A DNA stretch of 64,000 nucleotides from Climacium dendroides (taxonomy: Eukaryota > Streptophyta > Bryopsida > Hypnales > Climaciaceae), in assembly GCA_950106755.1 (NCBI GenBank), contig OX467087.1, positions 8,622,047-8,686,046 on the forward strand, given 5' to 3'. The notes beneath the pieces are model-generated. The model was not told where the DNA came from, ran no database searches, and saw only the letters and a program-made list of their open reading frames with translations. Positions 11,451 to 23,287 of the stretch are shown here, piece by piece. Positions within the stretch are counted from its first letter, which is position 1. Each line of letters begins with the position of its first letter. A program made the position numbers and the translations under genes.

Positions 11451-11723
11451 ATCGGCTCTTTCCTTTTGAAATGCATCTGTCAATGCTCTAGTGTACAGAT
11501 CACGATGCTCTCAGAACGATTGTCTGCAGCCAAGCAACGGATTCTTGATTTCTTGGTGACCTCAAACAAGCCGTTTGAAGAGGTATCAATTTCAAAGCAC
11601 TAGCCTATCTTACAATTCTAATTCCGTAGTACTACGTGTTGCTGTTTTTCTGTCCGGATTATTCGTTCGGAATCGCTACCCAGAACTCTGCCCACGTAGA
11701 CATGCACAAGTTAGAAGGAGACA

Positions 11724-13673
11724 CTAGGGTTTATTTTCGGCAGGCGACTCCACTGCTTCGTAACGCTCTAATCCTTCGAGATCCAAGACCTTGCAAGATA
11801 GCGGCAGCAACGGGCGCTCCAGCACACGCTCATAAGGAATTTCGCAATGGCCTTCCAGCATGCGCAGAACCTCCTTCATCGTCGGTCTCACGGCGACCAT
11901 GACATGCGCACACATCATTCCGACCATGACGAACCTCTCCATGGCCGCACTTACATGCTGGTTGCTGTCATTGCGAATACTTGGATCGATCACATCGAAT
12001 ACGCTCGTTTTTTCAACGATCGACCATGTCCACTCAGTAATAAAGCTCTCCGCCATGGCCTGAACTTCGGGACAGTCCTTTGATTCTTGTTCGAGTAGCA
12101 TAGCATGTCTGCCGCTGACAAGCTCCAGCAAACACACGCCGAAGCTGTAGACATCGCTCTTCTCCGTCAACTGGCCATACAAAGCGTACTCCGGGGCGAC
12201 GTAACCTAGAGTTCCTCGGATGTGGGAGGTCCGCAGGGAGTCTTCCTCGGAGGCGAATTTGGCAAGGCCGAAGTCGGCGACGTGCGCTTCCAAGTGATCG
12301 TCCAGCAGTATGTTGGAGGTTTTGATGTCGCGGTGGATGGTCTGAGGCTTGGCGTCCGTGTGGAGGTACGCAAGGCCTTGTGCCATGCCAATGGCGATCC
12401 TTTCTCGTTGCGGCCACGTTAGGGTAGGTTTCGTGGGATTGAAGAGATAGTCCGCCAAGCTGCGGTTGGGGAGATAATCATACAACAGGAGTCGTTGATG
12501 ACCCGAGCGCTTGCTGCTTGCAATGCAACAGCCCTGGAGAGTGACAAGGTTCTTGTGCTTCAGCTTGCTCAGCGCCTCCACTTCGTTAAGAAAATCCAGG
12601 TCACCTTCGGGCGTGCAGTTCCGGAATTGCTTCACAGCCAAGGTGCGGCCGTCTTTGAACGTTGCCTTGTACACGCTCCCGTAGCTGCCCTCGCCCAGGA
12701 GAGCATCCCGTGCAAAATTTCGCGTCGCGGCCTTAATGTCCGTCCATTTGAACCACGTGAGGGAGGAGCCACTGGAGTGCAACATGTTGTTGTTGCGCAG
12801 TACAAACTCACGGTTAATCGCCGTTTCCTTCCGGTGCTGCCTGATGCCATAACCGACTCCGCAGAGGAAGAGTACCCCGATAACTGCCATGGAAACTCCG
12901 AGGCCGAGGAGCAAATTCTTACGAAAGCTCTGGCTGCCACGGTCAAGCGGGACCGCGAAGATGCAATGTGCGGTGTTCAAATCCCAGGGGCCATTCGCGT
13001 TGATTAAACCAGCGACATAAACGACCACATAGTCGAAGCAATCCAACCCCGAGGTCACATTCACGCCTGTCAATAGGTCAATCGCTGAATACATATCTGC
13101 GATGCACAAGGTACATTGTTCGCCATAAAGAGTAGGCGCGCAAGAAGAGTTCATCGCCGTCGCACCTGCGGCATTCGCAACTCTTTGGAATTCCTCCGCA
13201 GTTCTGATGTTTTGGCACTCAAGAGGGTTAAAGACGAATTGCGCGCTGCTGTAATTGTTTGGAGTCGGTTGTTGCAGAAAGCACTCTCCGACGATGTCTT
13301 GCTTCAACCCAATCCGCTGCAGCTCAATGTGGAAGTTGCCCAAGCATGCCTCTGATGTGGCCACATCCGGGAGACTGAAGTGCCCGGTGTCCTTCAGATA
13401 CTTGGCTAAGGCCATCCCCATGCCGGACAACGCAGCCGTACAGCATGCCGGCTCTTGCGCTCCTTCAGCGCAAGATTCCTTGATCCATTGATACTTGTCA
13501 ATGAAAGAAAAATTGAGAGGGCACGCTGGATTCGGTACTTGCAAAAGCCTCCGAGGAAAGGCGGCCACAGCCGAACCTCTTGTTCCAGTTTTCAAGAACT
13601 CCGAGCTCGCAGGTAATATAAAAACGAGATTGTAGAGGAGCAGAAACACAACTAATTGCTTCATGAAGACCAT
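11724..13673 (-). CDS. SPARK-domain receptor-like serine/threonine kinase
   Basis: Single exon, 649 residues. A hydrophobic signal peptide covers residues 1-25. Residues about 46-245 form a 12-Cys extracellular region starting CPLNFSF (C51, C68, C77, C78, C110, C131, C153, C178, C187, C190, C212, C237), typical of SPARK receptor kinases such as the RKF3/At1g11050 group. A transmembrane helix spans about 253-275. The kinase domain runs about 320-610: GEGSYG loop (G327-G332), Lys348, Glu364, HRD (447-449) with K451 and N454, DFG (467-469), and GTLGYVAPEY in the activation segment. All catalytic residues are present, so it should be active. It should sit in the plasma membrane and signal from an unknown ligand. 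SPARK kinases include ones needed in arbuscular mycorrhiza, but orthology cannot be judged here. MKQ (residue 4) is an alternative start. Confidence 0.92.
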   Translation of the reverse strand: MVFMKQLVVFLLLYNLVFILPASSEFLKTGTRGSAVAAFPRRLLQVPNPACPLNFSFIDKYQWIKESCAEGAQEPACCTAALSGMGMALAKYLKDTGHFSLPDVATSEACLGNFHIELQRIGLKQDIVGECFLQQPTPNNYSSAQFVFNPLECQNIRTAEEFQRVANAAGATAMNSSCAPTLYGEQCTLCIADMYSAIDLLTGVNVTSGLDCFDYVVVYVAGLINANGPWDLNTAHCIFAVPLDRGSQSFRKNLLLGLGVSMAVIGVLFLCGVGYGIRQHRKETAINREFVLRNNNMLHSSGSSLTWFKWTDIKAATRNFARDALLGEGSYGSVYKATFKDGRTLAVKQFRNCTPEGDLDFLNEVEALSKLKHKNLVTLQGCCIASSKRSGHQRLLLYDYLPNRSLADYLFNPTKPTLTWPQRERIAIGMAQGLAYLHTDAKPQTIHRDIKTSNILLDDHLEAHVADFGLAKFASEEDSLRTSHIRGTLGYVAPEYALYGQLTEKSDVYSFGVCLLELVSGRHAMLLEQESKDCPEVQAMAESFITEWTWSIVEKTSVFDVIDPSIRNDSNQHVSAAMERFVMVGMMCAHVMVAVRPTMKEVLRMLEGHCEIPYERVLERPLLPLSCKVLDLEGLERYEAVESPAENKP

Positions 13674-15052
13674 CTGGAGTTGTCAAGGTTCACGATTTCA
13701 GCAACACAATTCTGCGGTTTGTTCCCAAGCCTAGGTCCAGAATCTCGTCTCAAATCACGAGCCCTCTCCTAGAATTTCAAATCCGGTGTCCCAAATCGCT
13801 TCCATTCGCACAACAATGCTCTTCAACTCTTCGACTGCCTACTGAACCTCAGATGGTTTGTTTACAGTATTGGTTCCAAGGAATTCGCACAGGTGAACAC
13901 CTCTCTCTATGTCGATGGATGCCAGCAAGCCTAGGAGACTGCGCTCACGAAAGCTTCTACTTGCGGAGGCTACCCAGTTTCCGTGCGGTTACCGTAAAGG
14001 TGCGTGCAGGCTTCGAACCCAACTGCCACGACTGTCACAACAGTCGCGTAGATTGTTATCTGCTCTCACATGCGACGTACTTCACCTATACCAATGAAAA
14101 CCATACTCACGGTGACCCGCCTGCTTCCGCTCATGGACGTTCGGAACCCAAAAAGGATTGAAAGAGCCACTCCACTGCAAAACCTCTCGGAAAACTGTTC
14201 TACACAACTCAAGGAAACTAAGACACTACTCTACAAAAGCAAGGGTGCAGAAGAAAGTGGAACACCCCGCCCTCTTCTCTGTCGCCTCAACAGCTGTAGC
14301 CTGCAGTACAACCAAACAGGATACTTGAATCGATCCTTAACTAATATCTGCACGACTCAGCCCACTCTCTGCTACTCCTTCAGGTACCAACCTCTCATCA
14401 TGCACCTTGTGCGTACGTGGTCAAGAAATTTCCGGATTTGTTTCAGAGTACGCCGCAAATTCCCTTGTCTCGAAAATTCTCTCAGCACCCCTTCCTTGTC
14501 GACCAGATACCCCAACCGCATTTTTGACGACAAGTTCCTTGGCACTAGCCTGGAGGAGAAAGAGATAGGAAGCTGCCGACAAAGTGAGGTCGAAGTCGCA
14601 AGCTGAGTGAGCTCGGTTTTTGCAAGTGAAAGTAACCACCAGCAAACCCAAAGCTGCCGCTGTTTCAAGTCCAAAAGAGAGAACTACGGATCTTTCGAAT
14701 CGATGTGGTTTAACTGCTGCCTCCAAATAGCCTGGAAATTTCACCAAGGATGGATGCATCTAATCAGTGTGCAAGTGGAGCACGTGTTCGGGAAATGAGC
14801 TCCTCTGCAATTGTCGGATTCCTGGTTCCAAGGACGCCCCACAGCAAAAAGCCGCAATTTCGTGACAGACGGGATGGTCCGATGGATGACTTCACTGTTG
14901 TCTGTAGCAAAAGTGAATGTGTCTATAGGTCCAATAACCAGAGAATTTTGGTGACTACCTTGGTCATAGGGGGCTGCGTCCTTTCAACCACCCATAAGAT
15001 GTTAAACACCCCCCCTTGAGCGGCGAGTCAAGCACACACAGGGGCCTCTCTG
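13674..15052. other. Upstream region of the SPARK kinase gene
   Basis: GC-richer than the repeats further right and likely to hold the promoter and 5' leader of the kinase. Overlapping open frames on both strands, the longest being 178 residues at 14070-14606 (+), have no motif and no supporting splice structure. I treat them as chance. Confidence 0.45.
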
Positions 15053-15170
15053 TTTCCTCCGTCCATTCCCTTCCTCCTTGCCTTTGCTTTCACTCCCTAC
15101 CTAGGCTTCTCCCCTTCTTCCTTCCTCCCTTCCTTGACTCCTCTCCTTTGGCCACAGGTTCCTTCAACCC
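15053..15170 (+). repeat. Second polypyrimidine (C/T) tract
   Basis: About 120 bases of CCTTCC/CTCC words, comparable with the tract at 2113-2275. The two mark edges between GC-richer genic DNA and AT-rich repeats. Confidence 0.7.
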
Positions 15171-17039
15171 CTAGTTGTCTAAGGCACCAAATTTTCGCAT
15201 TTCAAATACTGTGTGAAGTTAAATAAACCAACTTTGGCCTTCCAAAATTCACAGTAATTTCACTTCAAGCCATAAAATTACCAAATTTGGATAATCCCCC
15301 TCATCTCTATCTCTGCACATGTGGAAATAGTTCCTTTGCCTTATTGTACTCCACATAAGTCTATAGTTGTTTATTTGGTCCGTTATGGGTGGTTCTACCT
15401 TAGAGGAAGACCTTTTTCTTAGGGGGACATTAAGCCTTGCCTATGAAATGAACCCAACAAGCTAGATTTATCCCAAGGGAAACCGCAGAATTTTTTTTTT
15501 TTCACATAAATTTTTTTTGCAAATTTTGAATTCATATTTGCAATCAGAGCCAAATTACCCTAAACATGGCTCAAAATAGGAGACATGTTTTTACTTTTAT
15601 CCTAAAGAACCCAAAATTACCTTGTTGGGCCTACTTCGTGGGCAAGCTTTAGTGTCCTGCTTTTCCTCATAGGTAACCAATGTTTCCAATAAGGTTTTCT
15701 ATTTCACTTATTTCAAGCAATGTAAAAAGAAATGATCACTCAAAAGATGAAGCTATTTACATCCATAGAAGTGGATGAAACTTGCAATTTATGGATGAAA
15801 TTTCATTTATTCATTCAAAATAATGTACATTCTTCTTGTATTGTCCTAAATAAGGTAGCAAATTGGCGATTTCATCTACTAGAAAACAAGAATATTTTGC
15901 CCAAGATTTCCTACCAAAAAAATCATCACTTTTTAATAAAAAAATTGCTCAAATTAAAAACACTAGTTTCCAAAGTAGCAAAGTTGAAACAAGGTATTTT
16001 AGTCATTGATTTTACACAGTGCAAAAAGCAATTGTTAGTGGAGTGACAAAGCTTTTTACATCCATGGAAATAAATGAAACCTACAATACTCCATGGAAAG
16101 CTTAGATTCTATAGAAATTAAATCATTTTTGGAAAAATGTAACATGTATCATCTTGTGAATGGTCCAAGGTGATGTGGACCTTTGATGTGTGAATATAAT
16201 TTTAGACCTTTTAGTACAATAGGGGTAGTCACACCTTCTTCAATCCACCCTCAATATTTAGAGAATGGGGATTTGACATTCTCTTCTTGGCTCTTTGTGA
16301 CTTGTGCATAGTAGTCCCATACTTTGAAGATTGAGAATGGCCATTCTACTCCTTCAGAGATGAATAATATGCTTGAAGAACATTTCTTCATAGAAGTTTT
16401 CATCTCATCTTTATGTTGCTTTCACCTCGGTCGCAATAAAGAGGAAGAATTGGCAGCCAATAATCATATAAGAACCTTCACTCAAATATCATATGTCCAT
16501 CATTTGTGTCGGCATCAACACTCCAAATTATAGATCGTGATGAGAAATTATTGCATCAATCATTGTTGTAGGTGATTGTTGCACCAATCACTTCTTTCTA
16601 GTTTCTATTTTCATTTTCACAACAATACAAAACAGGTGTCACACCCCTTCATGGGTTTTGGTTCTTCATTGGTTCCTATTTTCGCTCCACAACCTCTCAT
16701 TCTTCATCGAAATTTTGTTTTTGGAAAAGGTATAACTACCCCTAATATATAGGTGAAGAATTATTTATTCATCTAAAAAAATGTACATTCATCCAAAATA
16801 GAGTGATCCCATCCTAAATTTGATAGCATTTTATAATTTCATCTACTAAAAAAGAAAGAACATCCATTTCCAAATATTCTCTACAAAAATATATATGATA
16901 TTTTTTGCAAAAATTTGTCAAATTAAAACCCCTATATTGGAGATATGTTTTGAGTTTTATTAGTTGTTTTCTATACTTTAATCAAGTACATTTTTTGGCT
17001 TTGAAGCTTCATAGAGTAAAACTTTTGCTCTACTAATTT
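15171..17039. repeat. AT-rich DNA with internal diverged duplication
   Basis: About 15790-15980 and 16755-16950 align as direct repeats. Both carry TTATTCAT, AATGTACATTC, a TTTCATCTACTA box with AAAAA, then CAAATTAAAA, in the same order. A second short pair, CTTTTTACATCCATGGAAAT near 16050 and CTATTTACATCCATAGAAGT near 15750, is also present. The 104-residue frame at 15732-16046 lies in this repeat and encodes nothing recognisable. Confidence 0.5.
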
Positions 17040-17674
17040 TGAATTTATAACTTTATATGATGAAGAATTGAACTGAAAGTCTAGGAAAAAATTTCAAAAA
17101 ATACACACTTAGTTTTCACTCATTAAAAAATTGTTTATTAGAAGTAGGTTCAAGATTAAAGAGAAAACTAAATTGTTTATAGCTCTAAGATGGAATTGAA
17201 ACACACTAATTTGAGTAGTGAGATTTTTCTAACAAGAGATCTTAACCTTGTGGAAAAAAAATTGTAAAAATTGTAAAAATTGAATTCTAAAATGAATTCT
17301 ATAAGTTTTCTTTTTTAAAAACAACAAGATTGCTTGAAAAACAAGATTGCTCATAACTTTCAAATAAAAAATTTAAATGGAATAAATCAAAGTTTTCCAT
17401 GTAGAAAAAAATACCATATATACAAAACAAAAATTTTAAGTTTTTTATTTAAGTTTTTTCCAAGGGGGTTCTGCCCATCAAACTAAAAAAAAGGGATTTT
17501 TATACTATAACTTTTGCTCCCAGACACTAATTGAAATAAAAATTATATTTTCAGAAAGTTTATGTGTTTTCCTATCTTTACAAAAAAATTCAGAAAATCA
17601 TGACAAATATTGAAATTTTAGAAGCCTACTTGAAACCCATTTTGTCCCTCAAGGAGACAATAGAACTTTAGGGG
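17040..17674 (+). repeat. Partial TTAA/CCCCTAAA element, copy B
   Basis: Aligns with the reverse complement of the 59130-60064 element through to its right tip: ACTTTAGGGG followed by TTAA at 17675-17678. Shared internal landmarks are TAACTTTTG, AATTGAAATAAAAATTATATT, a CAGAAAG box and the TCCCTCAAGGAGAC-like subterminal hairpin. The left tip is missing or too diverged to see. Confidence 0.65.
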
Positions 17675-17678
17675 TTAA

Positions 17679-19397
17679 AAGGAATACAATACCAAACTCC
17701 ATCACAATGAGGTTGGATGCTTCAAGGAGTTTTTTTTTCACACTCTTGTTCCTCATCCTTCATTGAATTTATTTTATAATTAATTCTATTAATAACCACA
17801 TTAAGGTCCCTTTTGCTCCCCCCAAAGCATGAGCCCCTGTGTTCATAACATTGTTTACTAATGAAGCAAGGGTCTTTTCACATCCTTGAAGTGGGGCCTC
17901 CTATGCAAGGCTTTTTTTACCAGTGTCCCCCCTATTGGCTGCACTACAGAGGCCAGTTTTGGGAGGGATGAAGCCAGAGTGGTCAGATTTCTGATAGTCT
18001 GGCAAAATTTCGCCCCGAAAAAACCCCTGCTCCTATGGTGTACAAAATTGACTTATATAGCTATACAACCAACAATAATCCTTGAATTAATTGATAAGTT
18101 ATTTTTGGATATCCAACAAAGTATAATATTTCACCATCATTGAAAGGCCCTTTGCCTCATTATACAATGTTATGTTACAACTCCCTAGTCCTCTAAAAAT
18201 TACATCATCAATGGCATGTTCACCTTTACTTGGTATTATTGATCCTATGTGGAAGCCCGTCTACTATGCTTACAAACTCGAAGAGCAATTCACTACCCGC
18301 CAAACCAATGACAATAGGCAAATTAAACTTAATTCACCCAAAAGGATCTTAGAAAGGATTATCTCAATTTCACTACAATCCAAGAGGGTCACATTGAGTG
18401 AGTTTGTATTATTGGAGTCTGTATCCAAGGAGAAATTTGGTATATCAAATAGAGTTAACCCATAAAGGCTTTAAATCATTATACAAAATAGTATAATTAG
18501 GTTGCCTTAATTAAAAGTTACCTTATAATTCATTGCTTGTCCAAATGAAGGTGGATATAACTTTTTGAGTTTACTCTTAATATTAGAATTTCAGATGGTT
18601 TAGTATCTAGATGCCACTAGTTTTTTTATCCTTGTATAATAACAATAAAGTTTTGTATAGTGTGAAATATCGAAAAATTAATGAAGAGGCATTCAAATCA
18701 ACTCAAATTGAGTAGTTTATTTTGTCTATATTGCTTTCCTAACAATGTAATATGAAGGGCAAGTTAGCTTTACTATTCAAAATATATGAAATGAATTACA
18801 ATAAGAAGTGCATAATGTTTAAGCAATTTTAGTAAATATACTTTTTTTAAAACCTCATGAAGTTATAAGGTCTCGAAGCCTATATGTGAAATTGAAGGTG
18901 TATGCACTCAAATTGAAGAAACATATGTAGTGGATCATGATATTATATGCTTTGACCTAGAATTTTAATGCTTTGATTCTCATAGGAAGCTGCATAGAGA
19001 CCCTCTTCTATTGTTGTCACAATAATTAGTACAAGGTCTTCAACTCCTACATGACTATGGACTCTATATTGGGCTTTCGCATTTTTTTAGGCAAGCCATT
19101 GTAAAGTCAAAAGAATTTTTTTTTAAATTATTTTTATAATAGTGTGTGTTACGTTACAAGCTTTCTATTGCACTAATTTGTGCCCAATTCAAATAAGGAG
19201 TTGAATAATTATGAGGTGAAATGTGTTTTCATCTCAACCCGATAGCTAGAAAAATATTTTATTTTGATTAATTTTTCTAATCCAACCATAAAATCATATA
19301 GCTTAATAGCTTACTCATTGAAGTATATTGTGTCAAAATTTCAAAGTGAAAAAATTTCACCAATTGTATGATATTTACTTTGAAATTTTGAGAAATT
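17679..19397. other. AT-rich intergenic DNA
   Basis: Two short open frames (17886-18143 and 18172-18465, plus strand) show no recognisable domain. The rest is AT-rich sequence without repeats I could delimit. Confidence 0.5.
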
Positions 19398-19400
19398 TTT

Positions 19401-20839
19401 CACTACTAGAAAATGGGTATTTTATGACTAAAAAAATATAATTGAGAATGACTGACGACTAGTTGCAATCATATTTTGACCTTGTACTTCATGGGTGTAC
19501 AGTATATGCCCGTTGGGAACGCTAAATACTCCATAGGAAACTATAAAGAACATATTTAGCGACGTGGAGTCATATTTCACAGTCATATTTTTTTTTAGTC
19601 ATATTTTGCAGTCATATCTCCATAGTAATTATATTTTTTTGTTTTGGGCAATCCAAAATAAATTTGGACAAGGAAATTGTTGAAAAAGTGCCCAATCATA
19701 TTTTGGTTCAGTTATATTTCCAGTCATATTTTTTGGGGTAGCCCTCAAAAAATATGGGCAATCCAAAAAAAATATGGCCAAACCATTATTTAGGATTTTG
19801 AAACCTAATTATTGTTTTTTCATAATATCAAAACCCTAATCACTACTTTTTTAGGATTTTGAAACCCTAGTTTGCCACTTCTTTAGGATTTTGTAAACCC
19901 TAGCCACCACTTGTTTAAAGTTTTAAAACCCTTACCACCACTTCTTTGGGTTTTTCTTCCTTGTCTTATGTTGTTTTTTACCTTTACTTCTTGTTACTTA
20001 TTGATTTTGTTTTTTAATTGTTGCTTTTTGTTGCTCTTTAATTCATAGTTAATTCTTCTTGTTCTTTAATTTTTGCTCTTTAATTCTTGCTCTTATTTCT
20101 TCTTGCTCTTTAATTCATGCTTCTTGTTTCTTCTTGTTGCATTAAAATTCTTTCTTCTTCTTGTCTTTTAGTTTTTACTTTTAGTTTTATTGTTGTTGCA
20201 TTTTAAATCTCATTTCTTGTTGTTTCTTGTTATTTTTTAGTTGTAGCTCTTTGTTGCATCTTAACTCTTGCTTGTTATCTTTTAACACTTACCATTTTTT
20301 TTTTTTTTCCTTCATTACCATTATAATTCTTCCTACTTTAAACTTGTGCTATATATTTTGTGTTGTTGTAAGTTTTTGAAGGTTGAGCTTTGTTGTTCAT
20401 TCACAAAAAATTAACCTCTCATTTATTTAATTGCATATACAAACATGGGAAGCTAGATCAAAGTCGTTAGAGGCTATTTACAACCCAATAGAACCATCTT
20501 CACATTATTGTAAGAAAAATAGATCCTATCACTACATGGAGTCATATGTCACATAGGCTTTTTTTCCTTCTTCCTGAGCAGCTCAAGAGAAAGTCAAGCC
20601 CCAAAGGATAGTCAACATATATGCCATATTGGCAAAAAATGGCTAATTATGGCTAATTATACTCCCCAACATATATAACTGCTAATATGACTAATGTTCA
20701 ATATGACTCATCGGTAATGACTAAACCCAATCACATTCCAAATCATCTACAATGATTTTGGCATGAGTCATATTTTGAGATTTTTTGACACATTGTAGTC
20801 ATATTTTGCTATCATAAAACATGCATTTTTTTAATAGTG
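19401..20839 (+). mobile_element. Non-autonomous CACTA (En/Spm) element, 1.44 kb
   Basis: Starts CACTACTAGAAAA at 19401 and ends ATTTTTTTAATAGTG at 20839, so the ends read CACTA...TAGTG. Both flanks are TTT (19398-19400 and 20840-20842), the 3-bp target duplication expected of CACTA elements. ATATTTT/TATGACT words recur in both subterminal regions, in keeping with transposase-binding repeats. There is no transposase frame. Inside are four ~32-bp units containing AAACCCTA (about 19834-19955) and a T-rich stretch with repeated CTCTTTAATTC words (20030-20300). Confidence 0.8.
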
Positions 20840-20842
20840 TTT

Positions 20843-21049
20843 CCATAATTATATACTTGCATAGGTCATCTTTCAATTTTCTTTAGCAAAGTATATGTGC
20901 TTTATAACTTTTTCAAGTTAATGAGTTGTTTTAAAATGTAGTTGGGACTCAAGAATTCATGAAAAAAATTCAAAAAAGAAAACCTCAAATACAATTAGTT
21001 TTTCTTGTTGCCTGACATTTCCAAGTTTAGAACAAAAAGATTAGTCTTA
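20843..21049. other. Short AT-rich spacer between CACTA elements
   Basis: Nothing recognised. Confidence 0.5.
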
Positions 21050-21281
21050 CACTAGTAGAAAACACAAGAATTTCAACATAATTATGTTGTTTCGGTCGCA
21101 TTGTTTTGATCATTGAACAACAAATTTCTATTGAAGTTAACAAAAATTTGTTAATTTCAACAAAAATCTATTAATTTCAACAAAAATCTGTTAATTTCAA
21201 CAAAAATCTGTTGTTCAGTGATCAAAACAACATGACTGAAATAGCAGAATTCTGTTGAAATTCCTGCATTTTCTACTAGTG
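21050..21281. mobile_element. CACTA-type MITE, 232 bp, with ~80-bp inverted ends
   Basis: Begins CACTAGTAGAAAACACAAGA and ends with the near-complement TGCATTTTCTACTAGTG. The arms pair over about 80 bases, including TTGTTTTGATCA and GTTGAACAACAGATTT-like text. The centre holds four copies of TTAATTTCAACAAAAATCTG or a close variant. The flanks (TTA and CTT) do not match as a clean 3-bp duplication. Confidence 0.75.
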
Positions 21282-21431
21282 CTTCTAGGTTTAATTTATA
21301 ATAAAAAATTCAAAAGACAGTTATAGATTGAATGTTCAAATTGCAATAAACTATTTAATTTTATGAATTTTTCAAAAGTTGTAAGGCATATATTGGGATA
21401 GAAATTTCATTTAATAAGCTCTATATCATTA

Positions 21432-21593
21432 CACTACTAGAAAGTTCAGATTTTTTGTTGATTTGGACGTGTTGATCATCAACACTTTTTTGTTGATTTT
21501 TGTCCAAATCAATAGATTATTGTTCAACTCAACAAAAAAGTGTTGATGATCAACACGTCCAAATCAACAAAAAATCTGAATTTTCTAGTAGTG
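21432..21593. mobile_element. CACTA-type foldback MITE, 162 bp
   Basis: Ends CACTACTAGAAA and TTTCTAGTAGTG form an almost perfect ~60-bp inverted repeat that includes TTGATTTGGACGTGTTGATC. Both flanks are TTA (21429-21431 and 21594-21596), a clean 3-bp target duplication. No coding capacity. It shares its first ten bases with the 1.44-kb element at 19401, which suggests the same transposase moved both. Confidence 0.88.
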
Positions 21594-21724
21594 TTAGTTG
21601 AATTCAAAGTCAGCAAATATCTTTTTATAGCCAAAATTTTATTACAAGAATAAAGATCAAAAGTTGAGACTTACATGGATTACTTATCTTTTTGTAGAAA
21701 ATAATAACCACAATTCTTATTTAA

Positions 21725-22435
21725 CCCCTAAAGGTAAAAACTATGTTTTTTGGCAACACAACAATTTTGGGCAACCCACTACAAATGGAATTTTTATTCT
21801 TTTTTGTGAAATTCTTCACAGAACATGTATCCAAGGAATAGCTTTAAGGCCCAATAATTTTCATAGATTACATGGTTAAAAAGTTATTGCATGATATATG
21901 TTATTTTGAGCATCTCAAAAAACTTCTTAAAAAAATCACTTTTAAAAAATAAAAATTTGAAATTGGTTCTTTAGATTTATATATAAGTGGAAAGCTTTGA
22001 ATCATTCTATTTTGATTAATGAGATAAAAGTTATGAAGAGTTTTAGTTTGCAGGTAGTTATTATGGTTTTTAAAGACTCTACACCTACCCACAAACTAAA
22101 ACTCCTCATAACTTTTATCTTATTAAATAAAATACAATGATTGAAAGCTTCCCATTTATATATAAATCTAAAGAACCAATTTCTTTTTAAATTTTTTTTT
22201 TAAAGTGATTTTTAAAAATGGTTTTTTGAGTTGCCCACCAAGCAATGAAAATGACATATTGCACAATAACTTTTTAACCATGTAGTCATAGGTTATGAAA
22301 ATTATCAGACCTTAAAGCTACTCTTTGAGAAAATGTTATTTGAAAATTCATCAAAAAAGAATAAAAATTCCATTTGTAGTAAGCTACCTAGAACTGCTAT
22401 TTTGCTTAAAAAAACATAGTTTAGTGCTCTAAGAA
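21725..22435. mobile_element. TTAA-flanked foldback element, 711 bp
   Basis: TTAA at 21721-21724 and 22436-22439 bracket arms of about 330 bases that pair along most of their length around a centre near 22080. The left arm starts CCCCTAAAGGTAAAAACTATG and the right arm, read inward, TTCTTAGAGCACTAAACTATG. Shared further in are CAAATGGAATTTTTATTC, TAGCTTTAAGG, CATGGTTAAAAAGTTATT and ATTTATATATAA. The whole unit could fold into one long hairpin. No protein is encoded. Confidence 0.7.
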
Positions 22436-22439
22436 TTAA

Positions 22440-23287
22440 AGACCATTACAAATGAAGAGCTTGTTGGTTTTGAGGATTGTTCAATGTTCATGTTGCATTT
22501 TTCTATACAAAAAAGATAAAGACATGAAGTAATGATTTAAAATGGTTCTATCCAATTTAAATGTTTGGTATTTGTTTATATTCAAATGCCTAAGCATTGA
22601 AAATTAACAATCCAATGGTCTATATTAGCTAGGAATTTTATTTATCTAGTTAAAAGTCAACCATTACTTGCCATTCACATTTAGATCATATTTCATACAA
22701 ATACATTCAAGAACATTAGTGAACACTTGTAAAATAATATGTATATTATCAACATCAAAATATCTTATGAAAACAAAAATAAAAACAAAGAGTAAGATCT
22801 CTTAAAAAGACCTCACTCTTCAACTCCTTTACGCCCACATGTAGGAAATGTCAATTGATGAATAACGTGTAGCAAATCACAATGTGCTAGTGTGAAACCA
22901 CTAAAGGTGGATCTCTTCTACGTTTATTTTGTATGTCTAGGCAATAATAATCACAAGACTTCACCTACACAAAATAATAAAATTTGGTTGCTTTAACAAT
23001 CAAATGCCTTATTCGTAAATGTTTGTTATAAACCTCACCCAAAAACTTAGTCTATAAGCTCAACCACCTGACCTAGTAAGCAAGTGTTCTTCCTTACCCC
23101 CGATCTTACATTTTATAGTCTCAAGGACTATAAGTTCCAACAAGATGAACTCTAGTGGAACTCCACTCTTTTACTTTATCACCTCTATTTTATTCCTTCT
23201 AATCCTGACTATGCATAGATAGTCTCTAGAAGCTTCCATCCTTATCCATGGACTACACAACTCTGAATATAATCTACTTGTCTACAT
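22440..23287. other. Intergenic, no gene seen
   Basis: AT-rich to about 22790, then somewhat GC-richer. The latter part reads like old retroelement or non-coding DNA, but I found no primer-binding site, terminal repeat or protein motif. Confidence 0.45.

Noticed and set aside
12495..13007. 170-residue plus-strand frame opposite the receptor kinase
   Set aside because: Shadow of the intact kinase on the minus strand, which has all kinase motifs.
14000..14060. GGTTCGAA-like word resembling a tRNA B box (minus strand)
   Set aside because: The T-stem does not pair and no acceptor stem or A box is at the right distance.
14070..14606. 178-residue open frame (+)
   Set aside because: No domain and no clear start or partner exon. 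It overlaps equally long frames on the other strand, as expected by chance in GC-rich DNA.
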